Assembly (NCBI GenBank): GCA_018262715.1 | Contig: JADFDS010000032.1 | Span: forward strand, 121,418 to 185,417 | Direction of reading: 5' to 3' | Source: Bacteroidota bacterium | GTDB lineage: Bacteria > Bacteroidota > Bacteroidia > Bacteroidales > VadinHA17 | Length of the DNA stretch: 64,000 nucleotides | Part shown: positions 27,231 to 35,553 of the stretch, in pieces | Layout of the letters: the number at the start of each line of letters is the position of its first letter | Position numbering within the stretch: position 1 is the first letter of the stretch | Made by a program: the position numbers and the translations under genes | The notes under the pieces: generated by a model | The model's database searches: none | Seen by the model: the letters and a program-made list of their open reading frames with translations, nothing else | What the model was told of the DNA's origin: nothing

Positions 27231-27364
27231 AAAACACAGCGCTCCCTTCCGCCTGCAGGCGGAAGGGACTTTTATTTTACGGCAGTGCGAGCCTGGCTTG
27301 CCGGAGCGAGCAATAACGGAAAATAAAGATCTCATGGGCGCAGCCCGTGAGAGCGCTGTGGTTT
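27231..27364 (+). other. Structured non-coding element after tRNA-Ser (candidate RNA)
   Basis: Arms CACAGCGCTC (27235-27244) and GAGCGCTGTG (27351-27360) pair perfectly over ten bases and enclose three further hairpins. These are the perfect 24-base palindrome at 27244-27267; a long stem with arms TTTATTTTACG (27271-27281) and CGGAAAATAAA (27317-27327) and one mismatch; and CATGGGC-GCA-GCCCGTG (27333-27349). Together they would fold as a closed multibranch RNA. The outer stem and the first palindrome share base 27244, so the two may compete. I do not recognise it as a known RNA family. Confidence 0.4.
27244..27277 (+). terminator. Terminator-like hairpin of tRNA-Ser
   Basis: A perfect 24-base palindrome (27244-27267, arms beginning CCCTTCCGCC) is followed by ACTTTTATTTTA. 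It begins 15 bases after the tRNA and probably ends its transcript. Confidence 0.65.
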
Positions 27365-27421
27365 GCAGGTCCCCCCGGACAGGGATCACGATCCGCCAGC
27401 CGGCGGAGAGTAATCCCCTGA
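27365..27421. other. Hairpin-rich spacer
   Basis: The stretch holds GTCCCCCCGGAC (27369-27380), a partial copy of the following repeat, and the hairpin CCGCC-AGCC-GGCGG (27393-27406). No gene is seen. Confidence 0.4.
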
Positions 27422-27566
27422 TCACCGAAGGTTATCACACCTCTGCGCATGCCTGAATTGTCAGTCGCGCCCCCCCGGACAGGGTTCACCGAAGGTTATC
27501 ACACCTCTGCGCATGCCTGAATTGTCAGTCGCGCCCCCCCGGACAGGGATCACCGAAGGTAATCCC
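27422..27566. repeat. 64-base tandem repeat, two full copies plus partial copies
   Basis: The unit starts TCACCGAAGGTTATCACACC and ends with a C run followed by GGACAGGGT. Copies begin at 27422 and 27486 and are almost identical. A third, truncated copy begins at 27550 and stops 12 bases before the rluA -7 box. A fragment of the unit end lies upstream at about 27371-27385. Confidence 0.85.
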
Positions 27567-27577
27567 ATATTCTCCCC

Positions 27578-27585
27578 TATCTTTG
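27578..27585 (+). promoter_or_regulatory. -7 box for rluA-type gene
   Basis: TATCTTTG matches TAnnTTTG exactly, 16 bases before the ATG at 27602. Confidence 0.5.
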
Positions 27586-27601
27586 CACCAAGACTCCGCA
27601 T

Positions 27602-28480
27602 ATGACAACTGACATCCCTCTCGAGGTTACCGGGCAGACAACACTGATGCCCTTCCTCATCAGCTCACTGAAAAACAAGAGCCGTGACAACATCAAGTCA
27701 CTTCTCCGTAACCGCCAGGTACTGGTCAACGGCGAGCCGGTGACCCAGTTCAACCATGAACTGAAAACAGGAGACTCAATAACTATCTCCGCCACAAGAC
27801 ATACCGGGGGACTGATGGCACGCAACATGCGCCTGGTCTACGAGGATGAGCACCTGGTGGTGATTGACAAAAATGCGGGACTTCTCTCGATGGCTTCGGA
27901 CAACGAAAAGTACCTCACCGCCTATAATATTCTCAGCACATTTGTAAAGAGCCAGAACCCGTCAAACCGGATATTCATCGTCCACCGCCTCGACCGCGAT
28001 ACCTCGGGACTGATGATGTTTGCGCGAAGCGAAAAGGTGCAGAGCCTCATGCAGCGTGACTGGAAACGCAACGTCACTTCACGCACCTATGTCGCCCTCG
28101 TCGAGGGCGAGGTGACCGAGCCGGAGGGCGTCATAAAATCATATATATATGAGAGCAAGGCACTTGTAATGCACTCAACACGCAACCCGGAAAAAGGCGA
28201 ACTGGCTGTCACAAGATTCAGAAAACTGAAAAGCGGAAAGGAATATTCTCTGCTGGAGGTGACACTGGAAACGGGAAAAAAGAACCAGATAAGGCTTCAC
28301 ATGCAGGAGATAGGCCACAGTATAGCCGGCGACAAAAAGTACGGCGCCACCTCAAGCCCTATCGGAAGGCTGGGTCTCCATGCCAGCGTACTGGCATTCA
28401 TTCACCCCGTTACCGGTAAGGAGATGCGTTTCGAATCAAAGATACCTGCAAAATTCAGGCGTATGGTAAAGCTTGACTAG
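27602..28480 (+). CDS. RluA-family rRNA pseudouridine synthase
   Basis: The 292-residue enzyme has an N-terminal S4 RNA-binding domain (NIKSLLRNRQVLVNGEPV) and an RluA catalytic domain with HRLDRDTSGLMMFARS carrying the catalytic Asp, followed by LETGKKNQIRLHMQEIGHSI and GLHASVLAFIHP. It should isomerise a specific uridine in rRNA. Which position (RluC, RluD or other subgroup) cannot be told. Its TAG stop is shared with the convergent ferritin-like gene within the palindrome CTAG. Confidence 0.92.
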   Translation: MTTDIPLEVTGQTTLMPFLISSLKNKSRDNIKSLLRNRQVLVNGEPVTQFNHELKTGDSITISATRHTGGLMARNMRLVYEDEHLVVIDKNAGLLSMASDNEKYLTAYNILSTFVKSQNPSNRIFIVHRLDRDTSGLMMFARSEKVQSLMQRDWKRNVTSRTYVALVEGEVTEPEGVIKSYIYESKALVMHSTRNPEKGELAVTRFRKLKSGKEYSLLEVTLETGKKNQIRLHMQEIGHSIAGDKKYGATSSPIGRLGLHASVLAFIHPVTGKEMRFESKIPAKFRRMVKLD

Positions 28481-28983
28481 AAGGGCCAGAAGTTATTGTC
28501 ATACCAGACCTGCTCCCTCAACTCCTTGTCGATGCGTGCCAGCCACTGATGATGCCCTCTCTCCCATTCAGCAAGCATTCTGTAGAGCGATTTTTCATTT
28601 GGATCATTGGCTGACTCAGCCCGTGATGAGTATAGCTCCACAGCCTTTGCCTCGAAATCCATCGCTGCGCTTATTGCTGCGGCTTCGAAGCCGGCAGCGC
28701 TGATCTGGCTCTTCATCTCTTCCGAGAGGACAGACCTGGTCACCTCGTCACGAGCATCGCCCTGATGCACTGTAACATCACCGAATACATTGTGCTTCCG
28801 GTAATGGGCATACTGTTCAGAGAGAAAGCGAATGTGCTCCTCTTCCTCATTTGCAATCATCGTGAAAATCTGTTTCACAGCCTCGCTGGCTGTCTGTGCA
28901 GCTACACTGGAATAGAAAGCCCTGCCGCGTTGCTCAAGCAGGATGGCTTCCTTCAGAATGTCTGTGGTGGTTTTAGTCTCCAT
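28477..28983 (-). CDS. Ferritin-like / rubrerythrin-domain protein
   Basis: This 168-residue all-helical protein has paired iron-binding motifs of the ferritin-like superfamily: AILLEQRGRAFY, IANEEEEHIRFLSEQY, AMDFEAKAVELYSS and LAEWERGHHQWLARI. It lacks the rubredoxin tail of the rubrerythrin at 19.1 kb. Relatives bind a di-iron centre and act on peroxide or store iron; here the function is inferred from the fold. The C-terminal WYDNNFWPF is typical of the bacterial 'rubrerythrin-like' group. Single gene, convergent with the pseudouridine synthase. Confidence 0.85.
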   Translation of the reverse strand: METKTTTDILKEAILLEQRGRAFYSSVAAQTASEAVKQIFTMIANEEEEHIRFLSEQYAHYRKHNVFGDVTVHQGDARDEVTRSVLSEEMKSQISAAGFEAAAISAAMDFEAKAVELYSSRAESANDPNEKSLYRMLAEWERGHHQWLARIDKELREQVWYDNNFWPF

Positions 28984-29082
28984 TATTCAATATGGGTTGA
29001 TTTGTCTGTTGTTGATTAAACAATGTCCGGATGGTTTTGTTTGCGTTGATACTGTTACAAAGCTTTATCCCCTGCGTGGAAG

Positions 29083-29107
29083 ATCGCAAATCGCAAATCG
29101 CACATCT
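29083..29107. repeat. Heptamer array ATCGCAA after the ABC exporter gene
   Basis: Three units (ATCGCAA, ATCGCAA, ATCGCAC) and a decayed fourth (ATCTC) lie 8 bases past the stop of the leftward exporter gene. Confidence 0.75.
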
Positions 29108-29114
29108 CCATTGC

Positions 29115-30938
29115 TTAAAAGGTTTGCATTTCATACAGTTTCCTGTAGATGCCGGTTGGATTCCTTATGAGCTCCTCATGTGTTCCGCACTCCTCTATCC
29201 GGCCATCTTCCACCACCACTATCATGTCTGCATGCTGTATTGTAGAGAGCCGGTGGGCGATGATTACCGACGTGCGGTTCTCCATCAGCTTAAGCATGGC
29301 GTCCTGCACCAGGCGCTCTGACTCGGTATCGAGCGCCGAGGTGGCCTCATCAAGAATAAGGATCGGCGGATTAGCCATTATGGCTCTGGCAATGCTTATC
29401 CTCTGGCGCTGACCGCCACTTAGTTTGTTGCCACCTTCGCCAACGGTATTCTGGTAACCGTCAGGTGTCTCAGTTATGAAGGCGTGAGCATTGGCAATTG
29501 TTGCAGCCCGTTCAACGCTCCCCTCATCTTTGACCTCATCGAGGGCAAAGGAAATGTTATTATAAAAGGTATCATTGAACAGTATCGCCTGCTGACTCAC
29601 AATACCCATCAGTTGCCTGAGATCCCTAATGTTGACGTCCCTCACATCTGCTCCGTCAATGAGAACGGCACCCCTGTCGGGGTCAATGAACCTGGGTATG
29701 AGGTCAGCCAGGGTTGACTTGCCCCCACCCGACCGGCCCACTACGGCAACAGTTTGTCCCTTCCTGATTGTGAGGGAGATATCCTTCAGCACGGGGTCAT
29801 TGTTATAGGCAAACCACACATTTCTGAACTCTATCCTGTCATTAAAGCCTGTTATCCGGACTGCATCGGGTTTCTGTGTTATTGTCTCGCCGGCGTTGAG
29901 CACTTCGTTTATCCTGTCAATTGAGGCCATCCCCTTCTGTATGCTGAACCATGCGCTTGATATTGCTTTTGCCGGCTGTATTATCTGTGAGAAGACGACC
30001 ACGAATGCGATGAGCCTGTCAGGCGACATGTTTCCTGTGCCCCTGAGTGCGAGGAATCCTCCGTAGTAGATGACAATCAGCAGCACCACAGTCGAGAGGA
30101 ACTCACTTACCGGGTGGGCGAGATAAGCCTTGCGTGCCACCCTCCTGAAGGTTTTCGTAAATTTTTCATTGGCCACGCCGAACTGCCTCCTCATCTTGTC
30201 CTCTGCATTGAATCCCTTTACTATGCGAAGCCCGGTGAGTGTCTCCTCGAGCACTGAAAGCAGCCTTCCCAGCGCTTGTTGTCCAACGAATGAAGCGCTC
30301 TTAAGGCTCCTGCTGATACGGGCGATGGCCCACCCGCTCAACGGCAGCATCAGCAAAGCGAAAAGGGTCAGCTGAGGGCTGGTAACAAACAGGTAAATGA
30401 CGAAAATAATAATGGTAAACGGGTCGCGGAAGAGCATGGAGAGCGATGACATCACCGAGACTTCTATCTCCTGCACATCGTTTGATACCCTTGTCATCAG
30501 GTCGCCCTTACGGGCCTCCGAAAAATAAGAGAGAGGCAGGCGCAGTATCTTGTCATATACCCGGTTCCTGACATCCCTGACGGTTCCTGCCCGAAGACTT
30601 GCCATACAGTTGTTGGCCAGGAAGATAAGAAGGTTCTTGATAAAGCTGGCCACCGCAAAGACGAAGACCACGATGAGGAGTGTTCTCATTTCTCCGTATC
30701 GCTCGATAGACGAGGAGAAAAACCAGTTTGTCCAGTCTTTCAGGTACGATGCGGAGAGGGAAAAGGGTCCGGGATCGGGAACGGAAGCCACCCTGCTGAA
30801 CAGTATCTGGAGAAACGGTACGATAAGGGTATAGGTAAACAGAGCAAAAAAAGCGCTGAGGATATTGAATCCCATGTTCTGCACCGCAAGCCACCTGTAG
30901 GGCCTGAGGTACTGTAAAAGTATCCTGATGCTCTTCAT
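29115..30938 (-). CDS. ABC exporter with fused membrane and ATPase domains (MsbA-like)
   Basis: The 607-residue protein has an N-terminal exporter transmembrane domain with about six helices (1-325) and a C-terminal ATPase. The ATPase has Walker A GRSGGGKSTLADLIPRF, the Q-loop IVSQQAILFND, signature LSGGQRQRISIARAI, Walker B ILILDEATSALD, and the switch His in IIAHRLSTI. As a homodimer it would flip lipids or export a hydrophobic compound. MsbA-like lipid A flipping is the commonest role of this subfamily in Bacteroidota but is not proven here. The gene begins 9 bases after purB and is probably in the same transcript. Confidence 0.93.
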   Translation of the reverse strand: MKSIRILLQYLRPYRWLAVQNMGFNILSAFFALFTYTLIVPFLQILFSRVASVPDPGPFSLSASYLKDWTNWFFSSSIERYGEMRTLLIVVFVFAVASFIKNLLIFLANNCMASLRAGTVRDVRNRVYDKILRLPLSYFSEARKGDLMTRVSNDVQEIEVSVMSSLSMLFRDPFTIIIFVIYLFVTSPQLTLFALLMLPLSGWAIARISRSLKSASFVGQQALGRLLSVLEETLTGLRIVKGFNAEDKMRRQFGVANEKFTKTFRRVARKAYLAHPVSEFLSTVVLLIVIYYGGFLALRGTGNMSPDRLIAFVVVFSQIIQPAKAISSAWFSIQKGMASIDRINEVLNAGETITQKPDAVRITGFNDRIEFRNVWFAYNNDPVLKDISLTIRKGQTVAVVGRSGGGKSTLADLIPRFIDPDRGAVLIDGADVRDVNIRDLRQLMGIVSQQAILFNDTFYNNISFALDEVKDEGSVERAATIANAHAFITETPDGYQNTVGEGGNKLSGGQRQRISIARAIMANPPILILDEATSALDTESERLVQDAMLKLMENRTSVIIAHRLSTIQHADMIVVVEDGRIEECGTHEELIRNPTGIYRKLYEMQTF

Positions 30939-30947
30939 CTCCGCGTA

Positions 30948-32285
30948 TCAGAATCCGGTGTAGTTGAACGGGGTAATGGCCTTCATCTCCTCCCTGACGG
31001 CTTCTGTGACATCAAGGGTATCAATGAATAGTCTGATTGTCTCACCGGTTATTTTTTCATTGGTGCGTGTGAGAGCCATCAGCGCCTCATAAGGTTTCGG
31101 GTAGCCTTCCCTTCGGAGTATAGTCTGCAATGCTTCGGCAACAACAACCCAGTTCTCCCCGAGGTCTCTGCCAATCCTGTCCTGGTTGACGATGAGTTTC
31201 GACAGTCCTTTCTTAACTGACTTCCAGGCAATCAGGGTATGGGCCATAGCAACCCCTGTATTGCGAATTGCGGTTGAGTCTGTCAGGTCGCGCTGCAGCC
31301 TCGAGACAGGCAGTTTGGAGGAGAGATGCCGCAAAAGTGCGTTTGCCATGCCAAGGTTCCCCTCGCCGTTTTCAAAGTCAATGGGATTTACCTTGTGCGG
31401 CATGGCCGATGAACCGACCTCGCCCTTCACTATTGTCTGCTTGAAATAATCCAGTGAGATATAGCTCCAGACATCCCTGCACAGGTCGGTAATAATGGTA
31501 TTGATCCTGCTGATGCAGTCAAACAGCGCAGCCAGTCCGTCATAGTGTTCTATCTGGGTTGTTGTCTGCTGTCTCTCCAGGCCAAGCCTGTCATTCAGCA
31601 GCCTGTCGGCAAATTGCGGCCAGTTCACGCCGGGATATGCCACCCGGTGGGCATTGAAGTTACCGGTAGCTCCGCCGAACTTGCCGCTGTACTTCATCGT
31701 CATCAGCGTCAACAGCTCACTGTCGAGCCTCTCGGCAAATACGGCGATCTCCTTGCCCAGTCTTGTGGGAGATGCGGGCTGGCCGTGGGTGCGTGCCAGC
31801 ATGGGTATGTCAGCCCACTCATCTGCCATCTTGTTCAGAGCATCGCGCAGTGAGACAAGAAGGGGTTTCATGACCTCCCTTACGGAGTCACGGATGGCCA
31901 TCGGCATGGCTGTGTTATTTACATCCTGCGACGTAAGCCCGAAATGAACGAACTCTGACCATTTCTCCAGGCCAATGGCTGAGACCTGCTCCTTGACGAA
32001 GTATTCAACAGCCTTGACATCATGATTGGTGACTGCCTCCTTCTGCTTGATAAACTCAGCGTCAGCCAGAGAGAATGAGTTCCATACAGCCAGCAGTTCC
32101 TTTTCCTTTTCAGCGGGAAAACCTTCGAACTGCGGCAATCCAGCCCGTGACAGCGCTATAAAATATTCAATCTCAACCAGCACGCGGTAGCGCATCAGGC
32201 CAAACTCCGAAAAGAATGGCACCAGCTCTGCTACCCGCTCACCGTAGCGGCCGTCGACCGGTGAAATTGCCATTAAACGGTCCAT
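30948..32285 (-). CDS. purB: Adenylosuccinate lyase
   Basis: The 445-residue fumarase-superfamily enzyme cuts SAICAR and adenylosuccinate in purine synthesis. The N-terminal AISPVDGRYGERVAEL, the conserved ARTHGQPASPTRLGKEIAVF, the FSGKFGGATGNFNAH-like block and the superfamily signature GSSAMPHKVNPIDFENGEGN are all present. The arrangement agrees with the E. coli-type PurB. It has an exact -7 box facing away from the mqnA promoter. Confidence 0.96.
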   Translation of the reverse strand: MDRLMAISPVDGRYGERVAELVPFFSEFGLMRYRVLVEIEYFIALSRAGLPQFEGFPAEKEKELLAVWNSFSLADAEFIKQKEAVTNHDVKAVEYFVKEQVSAIGLEKWSEFVHFGLTSQDVNNTAMPMAIRDSVREVMKPLLVSLRDALNKMADEWADIPMLARTHGQPASPTRLGKEIAVFAERLDSELLTLMTMKYSGKFGGATGNFNAHRVAYPGVNWPQFADRLLNDRLGLERQQTTTQIEHYDGLAALFDCISRINTIITDLCRDVWSYISLDYFKQTIVKGEVGSSAMPHKVNPIDFENGEGNLGMANALLRHLSSKLPVSRLQRDLTDSTAIRNTGVAMAHTLIAWKSVKKGLSKLIVNQDRIGRDLGENWVVVAEALQTILRREGYPKPYEALMALTRTNEKITGETIRLFIDTLDVTEAVREEMKAITPFNYTGF

Positions 32286-32327
32286 ATCTATCTCTCCTCA
32301 ACCCGGTTTTACCTCTGATTTAAAAAT

Positions 32328-32335
32328 CAAAAATA
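32328..32335 (-). promoter_or_regulatory. -7 box for purB
   Basis: Minus-strand TATTTTTG matches TAnnTTTG exactly and gives a leader of about 37 bases. Confidence 0.55.
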
Positions 32336-32338
32336 GTA

Positions 32339-32370
32339 TTTTGTTCTGGTCTGAAAAAATTGAACCTTTG
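32339..32370 (+). promoter_or_regulatory. Promoter for mqnA
   Basis: TTTTG (32339-32343), a 19-base spacer and AACCTTTG (32363-32370) fit the Bacteroidota consensus with one mismatch. It lies back-to-back with the purB -7 box. Confidence 0.5.
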
Positions 32371-32397
32371 CATTTATCTGCGGGAAGAATAAAAGAG

Positions 32398-33165
32398 ATG
32401 GAAAAGATAAGGGTTTCAGCGGTAAAGTATATAAACAGCTATCCGTTCATGATTGGCCTCCGTGACGGTGAAGTTGCAGGAATGATTGATCTCGGTGTGT
32501 GTCATCCTTCGGAGTGTGCTGACAGGCTCATTGCTGGCAGTACAGACCTTGGCCTGATACCCGTGGCGATGATTGCAGGCATGAAAGAATATCATCTTGT
32601 AGGTGATTACTGCCTCAGCACCAACGGGGAGGTGCGTACTGTACTGCTCGTAAGCAACACCCCGTTTGAAGAGATCAGTACCATATATCTTGATTACCGT
32701 TCACGGAGCTCCGTAACCCTGTGCCGTATTCTCGCGGCGAAAGCATGGAAGCGTGAGTACAGGTGGCTTCCGGCACCTGAGGAGTTTGACATCACCGCCA
32801 TGAGCCACGGTGAGGCTGCCGTGATGATCGGCGACCGCTGTTTCGAATATGCCAGGCACTTCAGGTACAAACTCGATCTGGGCCTGGAGTGGAAGAAATT
32901 TACGGGGCTGCCTTTTGTATTTGCCTGCTGGGTATCAACACGGCGATTGCCGGAACAATTCACCGCTCTTTTCAACAAGGCGCTGAGCGATGGGCTCGAA
33001 AGAAGGAATGAAGCAGTCTCACTCCTGAAGGAGGGCTCCTCAGCCACTCCTGAAGAGGTTATCTTTTACCTCAACCACAACATCGACTTCCGCCTTGATG
33101 ACAGGAAAAGGGAGGCTCTGGCAAAATTCATTGAATACATTAAGGAACTAAAGATAACCCCATGA
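32398..33165 (+). CDS. mqnA: Chorismate dehydratase MqnA (futalosine menaquinone pathway)
   Basis: The 255-residue protein is a periplasmic-binding-protein-like enzyme that dehydrates chorismate to 3-enolpyruvylbenzoate. Key blocks are RVSAVKYINSYPFMIGL, the LGVCHPSECADRLIAGSTDLGLIPVAMI segment, STNGEVRTVLLVSN, YLDYRSRSSVTL and AAVMIGDRCFEYA. The ATG at 32398 is chosen; an in-frame TTG at 32341 lies inside the promoter. The protein implies menaquinone synthesis by the futalosine route. Its stop overlaps the NfeD gene start (ATGA). Confidence 0.92.
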   Translation: MEKIRVSAVKYINSYPFMIGLRDGEVAGMIDLGVCHPSECADRLIAGSTDLGLIPVAMIAGMKEYHLVGDYCLSTNGEVRTVLLVSNTPFEEISTIYLDYRSRSSVTLCRILAAKAWKREYRWLPAPEEFDITAMSHGEAAVMIGDRCFEYARHFRYKLDLGLEWKKFTGLPFVFACWVSTRRLPEQFTALFNKALSDGLERRNEAVSLLKEGSSATPEEVIFYLNHNIDFRLDDRKREALAKFIEYIKELKITP

Positions 33166-34643
33166 AAAAGATACTCTCCGTTCTGATTCTTAATCTGTGC
33201 ACCATAGCAGCAATTTCTGGCAGCGCCACCCGACCGGTGACGCCGGGGAATGAAGCGGCTTCAGATTCCTCTGTCCTGACCCCTGCCGGGCAGGCGTCAC
33301 AGGACAGCACCACACTGATTTACAGGTGTGAAATGAAGAAGATGATAGCTGCCCCGCTGTGGCGCAGCGTGAAGAAGAGCTTTGCCGAGGCCGACTCACT
33401 GAACGCTGATTTCATGCTGATTCACATGAATACCTATGGCGGCCAGGTTGATATTGCCGACTCAATGCGAACCCTCATACTCAACTATGATATCCCTGTG
33501 ATGGTCTTCATTGACAACCAGGCTATTTCCGCAGGTGCGCTGATAGCCGTTGCTGCTGACAGTATTTATATGCGCTCGGGAGCCAGCATCGGGGCAGCCA
33601 CAGTGGTAGACCAGAGCGGGCAGAAGATGCCTGACAAGTACCAATCGTTCATGAGGGGGATGATGAGAGCCACTGCTGAGGCCCACGGCAAGAAGCCGGT
33701 TATTGACGGCCGTGACACCACCTGGGTATGGCACCGTGATCCGGAGATAGCGCAGGCCATGGTAGACCCCTCGATTGTCCTCAGGGGGATTGTTGACACA
33801 GGACAGGTACTGACACTGACCGCGCTGGAGGCAATCAAATACGGCTTTTGCGAAGGGCAGGCCGAGACGGTCGAGGAAGTAATAGAAAACGCCGGGATAA
33901 AGGAATATACCATAAAGGAGCTGAAGCTTACGCTGGTTGACAAGATTATCATGCTGCTGGTAAATCCCGTGGTCTCAGGGCTGCTGATAATGCTGATCAT
34001 CGGGGGTATCTACTTTGAGCTCCAGTCGCCAGGAGTGGGCTTCCCCCTGGCAGCTGCCCTCTTCGGTGCCCTGCTCTACTTCGCCCCGCTTTACCTTGAA
34101 GGTGTAGCCGCCAACTGGCATGTCGTGATATTCGTTGCAGGAGTAATACTTCTACTGGTGGAGATATTTGCCGTTCCGGGTTTCGGAGTGACGGGGGTCC
34201 TCGGAATCATAGGCATTGTGACTGGTCTTGCCCTTGTAATGGTTGACAAGATAGTCTTCAGGTTCGGGCCTTCGGTTGACGGTGTAAAAGAGATAGCAGG
34301 AGCTTTCGCAATAGTTATTCTGTCAGCCGTTCTTTCATTCGTGCTTTCATTATGGCTTTCGAGAAAGCTCTTTGCCCCGAACAGGCTCTTCGGCAGTCTG
34401 GCTCTTGAGACATCGGTGAACAAGGCCGATGGATTTGTAAGCTTTGACACCGGCAAACTTCAATCGCTCGTCGGAAGCCATGGTGTGGCTCATACCGTGC
34501 TTCGCCCGTCAGGGAAGGTGATGGTAGGCGACGAGGTTTACCCGGCAGTGGCAGAGACAGGCTTCATAGCAAGGGGAACAGACATTATAGTGCGCAGGGA
34601 AGAACAGGGTCAGCTTTACGTGGTAGCTGCAGATAAAGCCTGA
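33162..34643 (+). CDS. Membrane serine protease of the NfeD/ClpP-like class
   Basis: The 493-residue protein has a signal peptide, then a ClpP-class protease domain (about 50-255). VFIDNQAISAGALIAVAAD carries the catalytic Ser, and the catalytic Lys is probably in QKMPDKYQSFM. Four or five transmembrane helices follow (about 270-410, for example SGLLIMLIIGGIYFELQSPG), and a C-terminal NfeD OB-fold ends the chain. Long NfeD proteases cut membrane-associated partners such as stomatins; no stomatin gene is adjacent. Coupled to mqnA by a four-base overlap, though no functional link to menaquinone is known. Confidence 0.92.
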   Translation: MKKILSVLILNLCTIAAISGSATRPVTPGNEAASDSSVLTPAGQASQDSTTLIYRCEMKKMIAAPLWRSVKKSFAEADSLNADFMLIHMNTYGGQVDIADSMRTLILNYDIPVMVFIDNQAISAGALIAVAADSIYMRSGASIGAATVVDQSGQKMPDKYQSFMRGMMRATAEAHGKKPVIDGRDTTWVWHRDPEIAQAMVDPSIVLRGIVDTGQVLTLTALEAIKYGFCEGQAETVEEVIENAGIKEYTIKELKLTLVDKIIMLLVNPVVSGLLIMLIIGGIYFELQSPGVGFPLAAALFGALLYFAPLYLEGVAANWHVVIFVAGVILLLVEIFAVPGFGVTGVLGIIGIVTGLALVMVDKIVFRFGPSVDGVKEIAGAFAIVILSAVLSFVLSLWLSRKLFAPNRLFGSLALETSVNKADGFVSFDTGKLQSLVGSHGVAHTVLRPSGKVMVGDEVYPAVAETGFIARGTDIIVRREEQGQLYVVAADKA

Positions 34644-34722
34644 GCCGGGAGGTGACCGGTGAGACCGGTCTGCCGCATGACAGCAATGGAGATTACACTG
34701 ATTGCAAAAAGTTGATGGCAGG

Positions 34723-35157
34723 ATGAATGTAAGACCATACAAAAGAGGTGATTTTCCGGGAATAATGGAGCTATGGACAGTGACAGGGCTCAGCAGGCCG
34801 GAAAGAGGGGATGATGAGGCAACCATTGAACGGAGCATTGCCTTGGGAGGCGAAATGTTTGTGATGACGGAAGATGAAGACGGCGGGAGGATAACCGGCA
34901 CTTCCTGGCTTACCTTCGACGGCAGGCGGCTCCATATGCACCATTTCGGCATAATCCCCGGGCACCAGGGAAAAGGATTGTCGGCAGAACTGCTGAGAGA
35001 ATCACTCAGGTTTGTAAAGGAAAAGGGATACCAGGTAAAGCTGGAGGTTCACAGAACAAATGAAAAAGCTGTAAATCTATACAAAAAGGCAGGTTTTGAG
35101 TACCTTGGCGATTATGATGTGTACATAATCCGTGATATTCAATCCATTGAATTATAA
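34723..35157 (+). CDS. GNAT-family N-acetyltransferase
   Basis: The 144-residue protein has the GNAT core: N-terminal MNVRPYKRGDFPGIMELW, the acetyl-CoA motif HHFGIIPGHQGKGLSAELL, and the C-terminal NEKAVNLYKKAGFEYLGDYDVY. It transfers an acetyl group from acetyl-CoA to an amine; the substrate is unknown. I prefer the ATG at 34723 over a TTG at 34702. Upstream, at 34654-34670, GACCGGT-GAG-ACCGGTC forms a perfect hairpin without a T run. Confidence 0.88.
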   Translation: MNVRPYKRGDFPGIMELWTVTGLSRPERGDDEATIERSIALGGEMFVMTEDEDGGRITGTSWLTFDGRRLHMHHFGIIPGHQGKGLSAELLRESLRFVKEKGYQVKLEVHRTNEKAVNLYKKAGFEYLGDYDVYIIRDIQSIEL

Positions 35158-35213
35158 AATGTTAAAATAACCTTAAAGAGCCTTTTATATTTCCCCTTTC
35201 AATGAATATTTAG

Positions 35214-35221
35214 TATATTTG
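35214..35221 (+). promoter_or_regulatory. -7 box for the small HTH-like gene
   Basis: TATATTTG matches TAnnTTTG exactly, inside a strongly AT-rich stretch, 23 bases before the ATG. Confidence 0.6.
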
Positions 35222-35244
35222 AAGAAATCTATCCGTTTTAAATC

Positions 35245-35490
35245 ATGGCACGAACACTAACATTTTTACAATTGAGGAAGATCAAGGACCAGCTTCCTGA
35301 CGGGAGCATAAGAAAGATAGCTGACAAGCTTGATTTGGAGGAGGAGACCGTCAGGAATTATTTCGGTGGCTGGAACTTTGACCGCGGGCAGAGTGCCGGG
35401 ATCCATATAGAAAAAGGACCCGAAGGGGGCATAGTCACAATAGATGACACTACCATACTTGACCTTGCCGAAAGCATGCTAGCCCGCTAA
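35245..35490 (+). CDS. Small HTH-like conserved protein
   Basis: The 81-residue protein contains a likely helix-turn-helix at about residues 20-42 (SIRKIADKLDLEEETVRNYF). A basic N-terminus precedes it, and a Gly-rich then acidic tail follows. It looks like a small DNA-binding regulator conserved in Bacteroidota. I do not know a function for the family. It has its own -7 box and an excellent terminator, so it is expressed as a single short transcript. Confidence 0.75.
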   Translation: MARTLTFLQLRKIKDQLPDGSIRKIADKLDLEEETVRNYFGGWNFDRGQSAGIHIEKGPEGGIVTIDDTTILDLAESMLAR

Positions 35491-35513
35491 TTCTGATATT
35501 TACAGGGAACCAG

Positions 35514-35548
35514 AAAGGCAAAAGTTCCTACTTTTGCCTTTTTGTTTT
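35514..35548 (+). terminator. Rho-independent terminator of the small HTH-like gene
   Basis: AGGCAAAAG (35516-35524) pairs with CTTTTGCCT (35531-35539) and a T-rich run follows. The run ends only six bases before the ATG of the next gene. Confidence 0.9.
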
Positions 35549-35553
35549 CAGTC

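Noticed and set aside
26953..27456. 167-residue open frame over the tRNA-Ser region
   Set aside because: It runs through the tRNA gene and the structured element, so translation is implausible.
27422..27566. Possible CRISPR array
   Set aside because: The 64-base units are directly adjacent without variable spacers and no cas genes are nearby.
27143..27601. Integration site of a genomic island at tRNA-Ser
   Set aside because: No direct repeat of the tRNA 3' end and no integrase or foreign genes were found downstream.
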